Source of the DNA: JAHEZL01 sp964406465
GTDB taxonomy: Bacteria; Bacteroidota; Bacteroidia; Flavobacteriales_C; GCA-002722245
NCBI GenBank assembly: GCA_964406465.1
Contig: CAYORT010000010.1
Span: 1-64,000, forward strand
Length of the DNA stretch: 64,000 nucleotides
Direction of reading: 5' to 3'
The position numbers and the translations under genes are program-made. Within the stretch, counting starts at the first letter, position 1. Each line of letters begins with the position of its first letter. The notes beneath the pieces were generated by a model. That model searched no databases, was not told where the DNA came from, and was given only the letters and a program-made list of their open reading frames with translations. This document shows, one piece after another, positions 44,992 through 54,029 of the stretch.

Positions 44992-46419
44992 ATGGAACCG
45001 AAAGAAACATATTCAGATGATTTTAGAGGGCATCTCTCTACCGTTGATGAGAAGGGAAAAAGAATATGGATTTATCCCAAATTAATAAAAGGAAAGCTCT
45101 ATAAATACAGAACTATTTTAAGTTATGTGTTGTTGGCTATCTTGTTTGGTTTACCTCATATTTATGCCCACGGAGAGCCTTTCGTGTTGTTCAATATCAT
45201 AGAGAGGAAGTTTATTATTTTCGGACAAATATTTTGGCCGCAGGATTTCCACCTATTTGTTTTTGGAATGCTTGGGTTCCTTCTCTTTGTTATTGTTTTC
45301 ACCATCATTTTTGGAAGATTTTTTTGCGGATGGATTTGTCCGCAAACCATTTTCTTAGAAATGGTTTTTCGCAAGATTGAACGTTTCATAGAAGGTGATC
45401 ATAACGCGCAAAGAAAATTGAATCAAGGCAAATGGAATGAGAACAATAAGCTGTTTAAGAAAACAGCTAAACACATTGTTTTCTTTGGTATTTCCTATGT
45501 GGTTGCCAATACCTTTTTAGCTTACATTATCGGTTCAGAAGAATTGTTTAAAATTCAAACAGATAATCCTGCCAACCATTTGGGGGGCTTGCTTGCTATT
45601 ACACTTTTTAGCTTAGCTTTTTACGGCGTATTCGCCTTCTTTCGTGAGCAAGTTTGTACCAATGTTTGTCCTTATGGAAGATTACAAGGTGTTCTGTTAG
45701 ACAGCAATACCATCGTTGTTGCTTACGACAAAAAAAGAGGTGAGCCTCGTGAAAAAAATGGAAGAGATAGAAATGCAGCTGCCGGCAGTTGTATCGATTG
45801 TCGCCAATGTGTTTTGGTTTGTCCAACTGGTATCGATATTCGAAATGGAACTCAATTAGAATGTGTGAATTGTACCGCTTGTATCGACGCGTGTGATGAT
45901 GTAATGCTAAAAATTAATCAGCCAACCGGATTGATAAAATTTGCATCGGAAAAACAAATTTCTGCTGGTGAAAAGTTTGTGTTTACCACGAGAATGAAAG
46001 TGTATAGCGCTGTTCTATTAGTGATCATTATAGCATTTAATATATTGATGATGGTGCGCGGAAGTATTGAGACCACAGTGCTTAGGGCGCGTGGACAAAA
46101 TTATACCGTAATGCCCGATGGAAGAATTAGCAATTTATACAAGTATAAAATTGTAAATAAATCAAATGATACCATTCCATTGAATTTGAAATTGATCAAT
46201 GTTAAAGGTGAAATAGAACTGATTGGTGTACAGGGTGATATCATGCTTAAACCCGAGCAGAAGTTAGAGGGAATAATGATGATTAAAATCGACTCAAATG
46301 AATTAAAATCAAGAACCAACGGAATTGTAATTGATGTGATGAATGGTGAACAAAAACTAGAAGAAATTTCTTCGGTATTCATGGCTCCTCGTCACCACAA
46401 AGCAACAGATAAATTTTAA
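44992..46419 (+). CDS. ccoG: cbb3 oxidase accessory ferredoxin-like protein CcoG
   Basis: The 475-residue membrane protein has about five helices, an early CGWICPQTIFLE motif, then two 4Fe-4S cysteine clusters (CIDCRQCVLVCP and CVNCTACIDACD) and a C-terminal periplasmic FixG Ig-like domain after the last helix (about 325-345). CcoG is linked to copper reduction or handling for cbb3 assembly. ATG 44992 gives the usual N-terminus, though a palindrome lies just upstream. Confidence 0.94.
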   Translation: MEPKETYSDDFRGHLSTVDEKGKRIWIYPKLIKGKLYKYRTILSYVLLAILFGLPHIYAHGEPFVLFNIIERKFIIFGQIFWPQDFHLFVFGMLGFLLFVIVFTIIFGRFFCGWICPQTIFLEMVFRKIERFIEGDHNAQRKLNQGKWNENNKLFKKTAKHIVFFGISYVVANTFLAYIIGSEELFKIQTDNPANHLGGLLAITLFSLAFYGVFAFFREQVCTNVCPYGRLQGVLLDSNTIVVAYDKKRGEPREKNGRDRNAAAGSCIDCRQCVLVCPTGIDIRNGTQLECVNCTACIDACDDVMLKINQPTGLIKFASEKQISAGEKFVFTTRMKVYSAVLLVIIIAFNILMMVRGSIETTVLRARGQNYTVMPDGRISNLYKYKIVNKSNDTIPLNLKLINVKGEIELIGVQGDIMLKPEQKLEGIMMIKIDSNELKSRTNGIVIDVMNGEQKLEEISSVFMAPRHHKATDKF

Positions 46420-46431
46420 AAATTATACATT

Positions 46432-46851
46432 ATGAATTGGGGATGGAGAATAACAATTGTTTATAGCTTATTTGCACTAAGCATGATTGGTGCTGTAGTG
46501 TACAGCACTACTTTAGATGTAAATTTGGTAGAAGAGAATTACTACGAGAAGGAAGTGTCTTACCAACAAGTAATCACTAAGAAAGAGAATGCCATTAGAG
46601 ATGCAGCAACTTTTGAAGTGAATGTGGTTGGTGATTCAGTGGTGGTATTTTTTCCTACAGAAGTGGTGCAAGGTGAGGCTTATTTCATTAGAGCCGCTGA
46701 TGTGAACAACGACAAAAAATTTGAGTTGAAAGTAGTGAATGGCCGACAAGTTTTTTCAAAGGAACTTTTTAAGCCAGGTAGCTACGATCTTCAAATTGAT
46801 TGGAAAGGAAACGAGGCAGAATATTATTGGGAGCAAAAAATTGTGATGTAG
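46432..46851 (+). CDS. ccoH: CcoH/FixH-family protein
   Basis: The 139-residue protein has one N-terminal helix (about 5-27) and a periplasmic beta domain. The sequence MNWGWRITIVYSLFALSMIG and LVEENYYEKEVSYQQ fit FixH/CcoH, a cbb3 assembly factor. It follows ccoG by 12 nt. Confidence 0.9.
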   Translation: MNWGWRITIVYSLFALSMIGAVVYSTTLDVNLVEENYYEKEVSYQQVITKKENAIRDAATFEVNVVGDSVVVFFPTEVVQGEAYFIRAADVNNDKKFELKVVNGRQVFSKELFKPGSYDLQIDWKGNEAEYYWEQKIVM

Positions 46852-46852
46852 A

Positions 46853-47566
46853 ATGTTGTTGCTTACCGCCATATTACTTGGTTTAGCTTCTTCTTTGCAT
46901 TGCGTAGGTATGTGCGGACCAATAATAATGAATGTGCCTTTTCTTCATTTCGAGAAAAGTAAATATTTGGCCATGGGCACATATCACGGTAGTAGAGTAT
47001 TAGTGTATTCTCTATTGGGAGTTTTTTCGGGAAGCATTGGTGCTGCTATGTCGCTGGCCGGATTTCAACAATGGATGTCGATTGTTGCCGGTGCTTTTTT
47101 ACTGCTTCTTTTCTTCATTCCTCGCATTAAAAATATGCTGGAGAGTAAGTTGAATTCTCCTGTCAATAAAATTTATTCGGCAGTAGGTAAATATTTATTC
47201 AAACCAACTTTTTCATCGGTGGCAATCATGGGTTTGGTGAATGGTATTTTGCCTTGCGGAATGGTTTACGCTGCTTTGGTTGCATCAACTGCTGCTGGCT
47301 CTGTTGGTGGTTCAATGTTGTATATGGCCTTTTTTGGTTTAGGTACTTTGCCACTTTTACTTACATGCTCAATAGGTATTTCTTTTTTAGGAAATACCTT
47401 TAGAAATAAGTTTAGAAAGATCGCTCCTTATGGCACATTGGTGATCGGATTGCTTTTTGTGTTGCGTGGATTGAATTTAGGTATTCCCTTTGTGAGTCCG
47501 CATTTCGAAGAGAAAACACAAAAGATGCAGTGTTGCCAAAAGAAAACATACAAGACTTGTCATTAA
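46853..47566 (+). CDS. SafE/TauE-like membrane transporter of the cco operon
   Basis: The 237-residue protein has about six helices and starts with LGLASSLHCVGMCGPI, the signature of the SafE/UreH-type family often found beside cco genes and suspected in copper or sulphur-compound traffic. The middle repeats NGILPCGMVYAAL. The C-terminus ends in QCCQKKTYKTCH, a Cys/His cluster that could bind metal. It starts 1 nt after the ccoH stop and is the last gene of the operon. Confidence 0.85.
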   Translation: MLLLTAILLGLASSLHCVGMCGPIIMNVPFLHFEKSKYLAMGTYHGSRVLVYSLLGVFSGSIGAAMSLAGFQQWMSIVAGAFLLLLFFIPRIKNMLESKLNSPVNKIYSAVGKYLFKPTFSSVAIMGLVNGILPCGMVYAALVASTAAGSVGGSMLYMAFFGLGTLPLLLTCSIGISFLGNTFRNKFRKIAPYGTLVIGLLFVLRGLNLGIPFVSPHFEEKTQKMQCCQKKTYKTCH

Positions 47567-47586
47567 GTTAAGTGTCATTTTCAAAT

Positions 47587-47630
47587 CTGATATAAGTCAT
47601 TTTTCCTCATTTCAAATTCATTTACCTTGC
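47587..47630 (+). promoter_or_regulatory. FNR-type box and -7-like element of hemN
   Basis: CTGAT-ATAA-GTCAT (47587-47600) matches the YTGAY-N4-RTCAW pattern of the neighbouring boxes. 36.5 nt from its centre ends TACCTTGC (47623-47630), the weakest -7 element of the set (four of six defined bases). hemN starts 8 nt later. Confidence 0.65.
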
Positions 47631-47637
47631 TTCGCAA

Positions 47638-48993
47638 ATGAATAAATTAATTGAGAAATACGATATCGCTTGTCCGCGCTACACCTCATACCCAACAGTG
47701 CCTTATTGGCAAAATAATATCACTGTTGAGGAATACAAAAAACAAGTGAAAATTACTTTTGATGAAACAAACGATTCTACAGGAATTAGTTTGTACATCC
47801 ACTTGCCTTTTTGCGAAAGCCTATGCACCTACTGCGGTTGCAATACGCGTATAACAGTGAATCATAAGGTAGAATCGCCATATATCGACGATGTACTCAC
47901 CGAATGGAACTTGTACAAGCAAGTGTTTAAGTCGGCACCAAAAATTAAAGAATTGCATTTGGGTGGAGGAACTCCCACATTCTTCTCTGCGCAAAATTTA
48001 GCGAGATTGATCAATGGTATTTTGGAAGGAACAGAAAGGGTTAATGATCCTAAATTTTCATTTGAAGCACATCCTGCGAATACCAGCGATGAACATTTGC
48101 AAACTTTGTACGATTTAGGATTTAGAAGATTGAGTTTGGGTATTCAAGATTTTGATGTTGTAGTTCAAGAAGCCATCAATAGAAAACAAACGGTGGCAGA
48201 AGTAGAACGTGTAACAAAAAGTGCTAGAAATATCGGTTATACATCCATTTCTTACGATGTTATTTATGGTTTGCCTTTTCAATCATCCGTAAGTGTTCAA
48301 GAAACATTTAGAAAAGTATTGCATTTACATCCCGATAGAATTTCTTTTTACAGCTATGCCCATGTTCCATGGAAGCATAAAGGTCAGCGCAGATATGATG
48401 AAAGTAATTTGCCATCTAAAGAAGCCAAACGTTCGCTGTATGAAACAGGAAAGGCAATATTAAGTGCTAATGGCTATTTAGAGATTGGTATGGATCATTT
48501 TGCTCTTTCGCATGATGAATTGTTTGTTGCAGAGAAGGAGGGAAGATTGCACAGAAATTTTATGGGCTACACCGAAGGTCAAAATAAATTATTGATTGGT
48601 TTAGGTGTTTCTTCAATTGGTGATACTTGGACTTCCTTCGCGCAGAATATTAAAGATGTGGAGACTTATCAAAAGACGGTGCGAGAAGGTAAATTACCAA
48701 TCGCACAGGGGCATCACCTCAATGAAGAAGATTTAATGATACGTCGTCATATTTTGAACATCATGTGCAAATACCGCACAGAGTGGATGCACGAAGATTT
48801 GGTGCAAATGCGTGAAGATGGCATTATTAAAAGATTACATGAACTTGTTCAAGACGAATTGATTGAATTGAATCATTATTCACTTTTAGTAACACCTAAA
48901 GGAAAAATATTTTTGCGCAACATATGTCTAGCGATGGATTTGCGTTACTGGAGAAAAGTTCCCGAGAAAGATACTTTTAGCAAAGCAGTATAA
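47638..48993 (+). CDS. hemN: Oxygen-independent coproporphyrinogen III oxidase
   Basis: HemN decarboxylates coproporphyrinogen III by radical SAM chemistry, allowing haem synthesis when O2 is scarce. The 451-residue protein has the 4Fe-4S motif CESLCTYCGCN near residue 60, HLGGGTPTFF for SAM binding and SFEAHPANTSDEHL. The extra Cys after CxxxCxxC (GC) is typical of true HemN rather than HemW. Location beside the cbb3 operon and its own FNR-type box fit a microaerobic role. Confidence 0.95.
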   Translation: MNKLIEKYDIACPRYTSYPTVPYWQNNITVEEYKKQVKITFDETNDSTGISLYIHLPFCESLCTYCGCNTRITVNHKVESPYIDDVLTEWNLYKQVFKSAPKIKELHLGGGTPTFFSAQNLARLINGILEGTERVNDPKFSFEAHPANTSDEHLQTLYDLGFRRLSLGIQDFDVVVQEAINRKQTVAEVERVTKSARNIGYTSISYDVIYGLPFQSSVSVQETFRKVLHLHPDRISFYSYAHVPWKHKGQRRYDESNLPSKEAKRSLYETGKAILSANGYLEIGMDHFALSHDELFVAEKEGRLHRNFMGYTEGQNKLLIGLGVSSIGDTWTSFAQNIKDVETYQKTVREGKLPIAQGHHLNEEDLMIRRHILNIMCKYRTEWMHEDLVQMREDGIIKRLHELVQDELIELNHYSLLVTPKGKIFLRNICLAMDLRYWRKVPEKDTFSKAV

Positions 48994-49206
48994 TCATTTC
49001 AGGGGCTTCAATAAATCTTCCAATCCATTCAGTTTTATTTCATAAATGGTTTCAAGCATCACACCCAATTTATTTTTAGGAAATCCTTGGCGAGCAAACC
49101 ATTCTAAATAGTGAATTGGTAAATCACAAATTTTACGGTCTTTGTATTTGCCGTACGGCATGGGCGTTTTAATGATGTCGAGTAATATTTGTGGGTTGAA
49201 GCTCAT
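48994..49206 (-). CDS. DUF3820 family protein
   Basis: The 70-residue protein contains MPYGKYKDRKICDLPIHYLEWF, the DUF3820 signature. Its function is unknown; similar domains are often found near or fused to exonuclease domains, and here an exonuclease gene lies 4 nt upstream in the same direction. The ends of hemN and this gene abut on opposite strands. Confidence 0.85.
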   Translation of the reverse strand: MSFNPQILLDIIKTPMPYGKYKDRKICDLPIHYLEWFARQGFPKNKLGVMLETIYEIKLNGLEDLLKPLK

Positions 49207-49210
49207 CGTG

Positions 49211-49693
49211 CTAAAACAACTTTCCTTTTACTACATGTCTTCTAAACAATTCTGCACAAGCCATTGCGTCGCTTAAAGCATCGTGGTGCTTTAGTTTTAT
49301 TCCTTCTTCTTCGCATACCTTTGCCAATCCTTTTTTGTAAATTTTATAGGTGCATTCACGTTTGTATTTTACTTCGGCCAAGTCGTAAAATTCTAATGTT
49401 TTCTTCAAGCAAGAACAGTCGAAAGATGCGTTATGCGCAACTAAAATTTCATCTTCTATAAATGGCTTTATGGTGCTCCAAAACTCGTCGAATGTGGGTG
49501 CGTTTAAAGTGTCTTGAGGCGTGATGCCGTGCACGCGTATGTTGTGGAAGGAGTAATAGTTGTCGGGCGGACAAATAAGCTGATTGATGGTTTTTACCAC
49601 CTCACCGTATTCAACACGCACGAGGCCAACCTGACAAATACTGGATCCTTTTTGGTTTGCTGTTTCAAAATCTATGGCAGTGAAGGTTGGCAT
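49211..49693 (-). CDS. DEDDh 3'-5' exonuclease (DnaQ-like)
   Basis: The 160-residue protein has Exo I D8-F-E10 in TAIDFETAN, Exo II VAHNASFDCSCL and Exo III HHDALSDAMACAEL, the DEDDh set of DNA polymerase III epsilon-type nucleases. It is a stand-alone domain, so proofreading for a polymerase is possible but repair or RNA processing is equally likely. It abuts the response regulator gene. Confidence 0.92.
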   Translation of the reverse strand: MPTFTAIDFETANQKGSSICQVGLVRVEYGEVVKTINQLICPPDNYYSFHNIRVHGITPQDTLNAPTFDEFWSTIKPFIEDEILVAHNASFDCSCLKKTLEFYDLAEVKYKRECTYKIYKKGLAKVCEEEGIKLKHHDALSDAMACAELFRRHVVKGKLF

Positions 49694-50743
49694 CTACCAC
49701 TTTATTTTTTTCAATGCGTCGTAATTAATCACGGTTACTTCACTTCCTTTAATGTTCAAAAATCCGTCGTCCTTAAATTCAGAGAGGGTTCTCGTAACAG
49801 TTTCTGTAGAAGTACCAACCATGCTTGCCAAGTCGTTTCTTGGAATAGAAATAGAAAAACTTTTTTCTCCTTCTTTTTTGTATTTGTCGTGCAACTCAAT
49901 CAATGCATCTGCAATTCTTTTGCGAACTGTGTTGTAGGCCATATTTAGCAATTGCTTCTCCTTGTCGAGAATATTGCCCGATAACATCTTAATAAATTGA
50001 TGCGCAACATCTCTATTTTTTCTAAGCAAATCAAGGAAGTCTTCGCGTGGAATTTTCAATACTTCCGAATCTTCCATCGCTGTTGCTGTGTCGATATAAT
50101 CTTTGTCTTCTAAGATTGATAAGTATCCAATAAAGTCTCCTTCTTTGTACAAACCTGTGATGAATTCTTTTCCATCATTGTTCATCAAGGAAGTTTTAAT
50201 TTTTCCTTTGCCAACGTAATAGATTCCACTAGGATAATCACCTTGAGAGAAAAGGGTGTCTTTTTTCTTTAATGGTTTTGGTTTTTTATTTTCTTGCAAT
50301 TTCTGTAATTCTTCTAAACCTCTCGCCGCATCTATAAATTGATGGATGTCTGAAGATTTTTGAGAAAACATTTTGCTTTTGTTCAATCGTCTTTCTATGG
50401 TGCTTAACAAATCCATTTCTTCAAATGGTTTAGTAAGATAATCGTCGGCACCTAAATTCATTCCCTTTCTAAAATCACTTTTTTCTGTTTTCGCAGTTAA
50501 AAAGATGAAAGGTATACCAGCAGTTTCTGTGTCTTTACCCAGCATGTATAAAACGCCGTAGCCGTCTAGCTCGGGCATCATGATGTCGCAAATGATTAAG
50601 TCGGGTTTTTCGCTTTTCGCTTTTTCAACCCCTCGTTTACCGTTTTCAGCGGTTACCACTTCGTAATTAGAAAGCTCTAAGATTTCTTGTATGTTTTCTC
50701 TTACTTCGGTGTTGTCTTCTATAACTAATATTTTGTTGCTCAT
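49694..50743 (-). CDS. Response regulator with receiver and CRP/FNR domains
   Basis: The 349-residue protein joins a receiver domain (1-125; D9-10 acidic pair as E9-D10, phosphoacceptor D53, T81, K104 region) to a cyclic-nucleotide-binding-like domain (about 150-265) and a CRP-type winged helix (about 270-345). The recognition helix reads TSTETVTRTLSEF, with the Glu and Arg that contact TTGAT-type half-sites in FNR. The only Cys is in the receiver, so there is no FNR-type Fe-S cluster. It is 3 nt after the sensor kinase gene and is the likely reader of the five boxes in this region. Confidence 0.93.
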   Translation of the reverse strand: MSNKILVIEDNTEVRENIQEILELSNYEVVTAENGKRGVEKAKSEKPDLIICDIMMPELDGYGVLYMLGKDTETAGIPFIFLTAKTEKSDFRKGMNLGADDYLTKPFEEMDLLSTIERRLNKSKMFSQKSSDIHQFIDAARGLEELQKLQENKKPKPLKKKDTLFSQGDYPSGIYYVGKGKIKTSLMNNDGKEFITGLYKEGDFIGYLSILEDKDYIDTATAMEDSEVLKIPREDFLDLLRKNRDVAHQFIKMLSGNILDKEKQLLNMAYNTVRKRIADALIELHDKYKKEGEKSFSISIPRNDLASMVGTSTETVTRTLSEFKDDGFLNIKGSEVTVINYDALKKIKW

Positions 50744-50746
50744 GAC

Positions 50747-52261
50747 TTAATGTTTTTGATTTGGAAGCGTTACAAAGAATGTTGTTCCTTTGCCTAATGT
50801 ACTGGTAAATTCAATTTCTCCATTCATCAGTTCAACATATTTTTTCACAATGTTTAATCCTAGTCCCGTACCCTGTATGTTTATTGAATTTTTTGCTCTA
50901 AACAATCTTTCAAACATTTGCTTTTGATCTTCTTCTGGAATACCTATACCATGGTCTTTCACCTCAAATTTAACCTGAGTGTCATCACATTTTACCTTAA
51001 AGTGAATAGGTGAATTTTCGTTCGAATATTTAATAGCGTTCGACAGCAAATTGTTAGAGATGTTGCGTATCATGTTTTTGTCAAGAAAAGCCTCTGCTTT
51101 TCCATCGTAGGTATAGCTAATCACTTGTCCTTCTTTGGTTACTTCTTGAATATCTTCACTAATTTCTTGCAAAAATTCTTTTAAGTTGAACAGCTCTGGA
51201 TGACATTCTGCCTTTCCTTCTTCTAATTTATCTAGTGATAAGAAATCATTTAAGATGGAAGTGAGATGATGTACAGAAGATTTAATTCTGTTCACATGTT
51301 TGTGGCGCTTTTCGTGATCTTTTTCTTCTTGGTATTTATCGATTAAGGAAACAGAAGATAGTACTGTGCTAAGCGGTGTTCTAAATTCATGTGAAGCCAT
51401 GGAGACAAATCGCGATTTCAGCTCGTTGAGTTGTTTTTCTTTCTCTAAGGCATTAATCATTTCTTGTTCGGTAACCTTTTGTTTGGTGATGTTTCTTTCC
51501 ACCACTAAAATATTTTCTACATTTCCATTTGCTTCTAAAAGAGGCACAGCATCAATGATGTAGAAGTTTTTTCTCAGTTCAAATTCAATGCTTCCTTTTT
51601 CTCCTTTTAGCACATTAAGTAGTAGGGTTTCAACATCTTTTTGAATTTCTTTGGGAAGCCGATCAATATATCGTGTGCCAAGAAGTTTTTTTCCAGTAAT
51701 GCCCAGTTTTCTTAGCTCTTTTCCTTCTGCTAAAATGTATCTTAAATCTTTATCGAAGACACTAATAATTCCATCAGGAAAATTTTGCGCAATAGCGCTG
51801 TGCAATCTTTCACTTATTCTCAATTGTTCGGTTCTTTCTCGAACAGTATCTTCAAGGTTTTGATTCAAATGCTTTAACTCATCTTCCATCTTCTTTCTCT
51901 CAGAGATGTCAGTGATGAGTCCCATAACAAAGGTTTCTCCCTCATTCTTGAAATAATTCAAACTTATTTCTACCGGAAATTCTTCCCCCGTTTTTTTACA
52001 GCCACGAAGGTCGATACCTTTTCCCATCGCTCTGTTTTTAGGTTTTTCTATGTATTGATCGCGCTGTGCTACATGACTGTGACGAAATTTTTGAGGCAGC
52101 AATATCTCTATTGTGCTGCCCAACAATTCATCTTTGCTGTAGCCAAAGAGCTGCTCTAATCGAGGGTTTACCAATACTATTTCTCCTCGCTGATTTGTAA
52201 CCACCAAACCTTCTACTGCGCTTTCGAATAAGTACTTATATATTTCGTTGTTTTGCTGCAT
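50747..52261 (-). CDS. PAS-PAS sensor histidine kinase
   Basis: ATG 52261 gives 504 residues; a TTG five codons upstream falls in the promoter. Two PAS domains (about 6-120 and 152-262) are joined by a coiled coil, then HisKA with H291 (MASHEFRTPLS) and a HATPase domain (NLLSNAIKYS, DHGIGIPEED, GTGLGLNIVK). No transmembrane helix is present, so it is cytoplasmic. PAS1 resembles FixL: H63 aligns with the FixL haem His200, but Ile stands at the Arg220 position, so haem binding is only a hypothesis. Confidence 0.94.
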   Translation of the reverse strand: MQQNNEIYKYLFESAVEGLVVTNQRGEIVLVNPRLEQLFGYSKDELLGSTIEILLPQKFRHSHVAQRDQYIEKPKNRAMGKGIDLRGCKKTGEEFPVEISLNYFKNEGETFVMGLITDISERKKMEDELKHLNQNLEDTVRERTEQLRISERLHSAIAQNFPDGIISVFDKDLRYILAEGKELRKLGITGKKLLGTRYIDRLPKEIQKDVETLLLNVLKGEKGSIEFELRKNFYIIDAVPLLEANGNVENILVVERNITKQKVTEQEMINALEKEKQLNELKSRFVSMASHEFRTPLSTVLSSVSLIDKYQEEKDHEKRHKHVNRIKSSVHHLTSILNDFLSLDKLEEGKAECHPELFNLKEFLQEISEDIQEVTKEGQVISYTYDGKAEAFLDKNMIRNISNNLLSNAIKYSNENSPIHFKVKCDDTQVKFEVKDHGIGIPEEDQKQMFERLFRAKNSINIQGTGLGLNIVKKYVELMNGEIEFTSTLGKGTTFFVTLPNQKH

Positions 52262-52273
52262 ATTATGGATGTA

Positions 52274-52317
52274 CAAAGTTTACCAAAAGCTGTTCTAAAA
52301 AAACTGACAAAAATCAA
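52274..52317 (-). promoter_or_regulatory. FNR-type box and -7 element of the sensor kinase
   Basis: On the minus strand TTGAT-TTTT-GTCAG (52317-52304) is followed 36.5 nt from its centre by the end of AAACTTTG (52281-52274), which differs from TAnnTTTG at one defined base. The kinase ATG is 13 nt beyond. The usp promoter lies back to back with it. Confidence 0.75.
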
Positions 52318-52325
52318 AAATACTC

Positions 52326-52369
52326 TTGTCAGCTGTCATAAACAAACTTTTAGCTATCGATTAATTTCG
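52326..52369 (+). promoter_or_regulatory. FNR-type box and -7 element of usp
   Basis: TTGTC-AGCT-GTCAT (52326-52339) deviates at one core base from the other boxes. Its centre is 36.5 nt before the end of TAATTTCG (52362-52369), a -7-like element with one mismatch. The usp ATG begins 5 nt after that element. Confidence 0.7.
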
Positions 52370-52373
52370 TTGC

Positions 52374-53192
52374 ATGCAAAAGATTCTCATACCCACAGAT
52401 TTCTCAGATACGTCAAGGAATGCTGCTAGATACGCAAAAAAGTATGTGGCTGATTCTAGCACTGAATTTTATGTTTTACATGCCTATAAGCAGCCCGATT
52501 CAACAGATATGTTGATTTCAATTGTGGATATTTTGAAAGATGAGGCCGATAAAATGCTGAATGAAGAAGCCGAATTTTTGATCAAGGAATTGAAAATTTC
52601 GCGCTCGAAGATATTTTTGATTAGTGCTCTCGGTGAAGTTGAAGAGTGTGTGTACGATTGTGTAAGTAAACATAATATTGATGTTGTGGTGATGGGTACT
52701 ACAGGGGCAAATGGATTGAAAGAACTTTTAGTTGGAAGTAATACGGTAAAAGTAATCGATGCAGCGCATGCGCCGGTGCTAGCTGTGCCTCAAAAGAACG
52801 ATGAGGTATTTTTAGATACCATTGTTTTGGCTATTGATAATGAAAGTATTGATGACGAACATCGCTTACAAGTGGTGAAAGAGATGGCCGATGCAAATGA
52901 TGCTGAAATAGTACTTTTGCATGTTTCTACAAAGCAAGAGGAAACCTTTTGTTTTAATATTCAATTGCAAAACAAACTGCGAAAATTTTTTGGTAGAATG
53001 GACATCAGTTGTGTTTCTCTAAAGGGCAATGATGTTGAAAAGGAGATTAATGATTTTGTTTGGGAAAATGAAATTGGAATGATTGTTCTATTGCCTCGAA
53101 AAATGTCGCTTACCCAAAAATTATTTGGTAAGAGAAGTCTAACCAAAAAGATTAATTTCCACTCAAAGATTCCTGTACTTAGTATCGGTTAA
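52374..53192 (+). CDS. Tandem-domain universal stress protein
   Basis: The 272-residue protein contains two Usp folds (about 1-142 and 145-272). The first has a complete nucleotide-binding signature MGTTGANGLKELLVGSNT; the second ends IVLLPRKMSLTQKLFGKRS, where the glycine-rich motif is degenerate. Universal stress proteins often belong to low-oxygen regulons. It has its own FNR-type box and is convergent with a second usp gene. Confidence 0.92.
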   Translation: MQKILIPTDFSDTSRNAARYAKKYVADSSTEFYVLHAYKQPDSTDMLISIVDILKDEADKMLNEEAEFLIKELKISRSKIFLISALGEVEECVYDCVSKHNIDVVVMGTTGANGLKELLVGSNTVKVIDAAHAPVLAVPQKNDEVFLDTIVLAIDNESIDDEHRLQVVKEMADANDAEIVLLHVSTKQEETFCFNIQLQNKLRKFFGRMDISCVSLKGNDVEKEINDFVWENEIGMIVLLPRKMSLTQKLFGKRSLTKKINFHSKIPVLSIG

Positions 53193-54029
53193 TTAAATTT
53201 CTGGGTAACCAACTCTCAAACTTAAAACTGGCTGATTTCTTTGATTTACCACATTCTCGGTAATGCTTCCCACAAGCAAATGTGATATGCCTGTTCTTCC
53301 ATGCGTTTCCATTACCAATAGTTCTGGTTTTACTTCGTTGCAATAATCAATGATACCTTCTTCAACACTTTCTGCTGTTATTATATCGCTGTAAAATCCG
53401 CTGATGTGCGCGTTTTTCGCAAAATTATTCATTAAGCTGTTGGTGTTCTTGCTAGTATCGAAATTACCGCGTGTAATCACTTTTAGCAAGTGAAGTTCGG
53501 GATGATACACTTCTATCAAAGGCTTAATTTTTTGATAGGATTTTACACTGGTTTCTGTAAAGTCTGAACAAAATACCAAAGTATTTAAACTAAAATCTAT
53601 CGTTGCTTCCTTCACCACTATCAAAGGATAATCGGTTAGTCGCAATAGTTTTTCGGTGTTGCTTCCAAAAACATAATCATTCAGTTTATTATGCCCGTGA
53701 GAACCCATCACAATTAAATCTACTTTTTCTTTATCTGCAAAGTGGTGAATTCCTTTTATGGTTGAATTGTAGTGCACATGATCGGTGATGTTTACACCTT
53801 GCAAGCTTTTTAACTGCAATACTTCTAAAAATTGTTTATTGATCTTTTGGGTCAATTCCTTTCCGGTCTCGGTTTCTAAGAAATCTTCTAAATGGTGCGC
53901 AGCAATTGGGTAATCAACGATATGTAGTAATATTACTTCTGCCTTGGCTTTGCGCGCTATGTCGGCTGCAACCCCTAAAGCATTCAGTGAGTAGCTTGAA
54001 AAATCGGTTGGTACTAATATTTTTTTCAT
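53193..54029 (-). CDS. Tandem-domain universal stress protein
   Basis: ATG 54029 (MKKILVPTDFSSYSLNAL) is preferred over an in-frame opening 48 nt upstream because it starts the first Usp strand. The 278-residue protein has two Usp domains, both with intact ATP-type motifs: MGSHGHNKLNDYVFGSNT and METHGRTGISHLLVGSIT. It is convergent with the usp at 52374 and divergent from the copper ATPase. The box at 54102 does not have a matching -7 element in this direction. Confidence 0.92.
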   Translation of the reverse strand: MKKILVPTDFSSYSLNALGVAADIARKAKAEVILLHIVDYPIAAHHLEDFLETETGKELTQKINKQFLEVLQLKSLQGVNITDHVHYNSTIKGIHHFADKEKVDLIVMGSHGHNKLNDYVFGSNTEKLLRLTDYPLIVVKEATIDFSLNTLVFCSDFTETSVKSYQKIKPLIEVYHPELHLLKVITRGNFDTSKNTNSLMNNFAKNAHISGFYSDIITAESVEEGIIDYCNEVKPELLVMETHGRTGISHLLVGSITENVVNQRNQPVLSLRVGYPEI

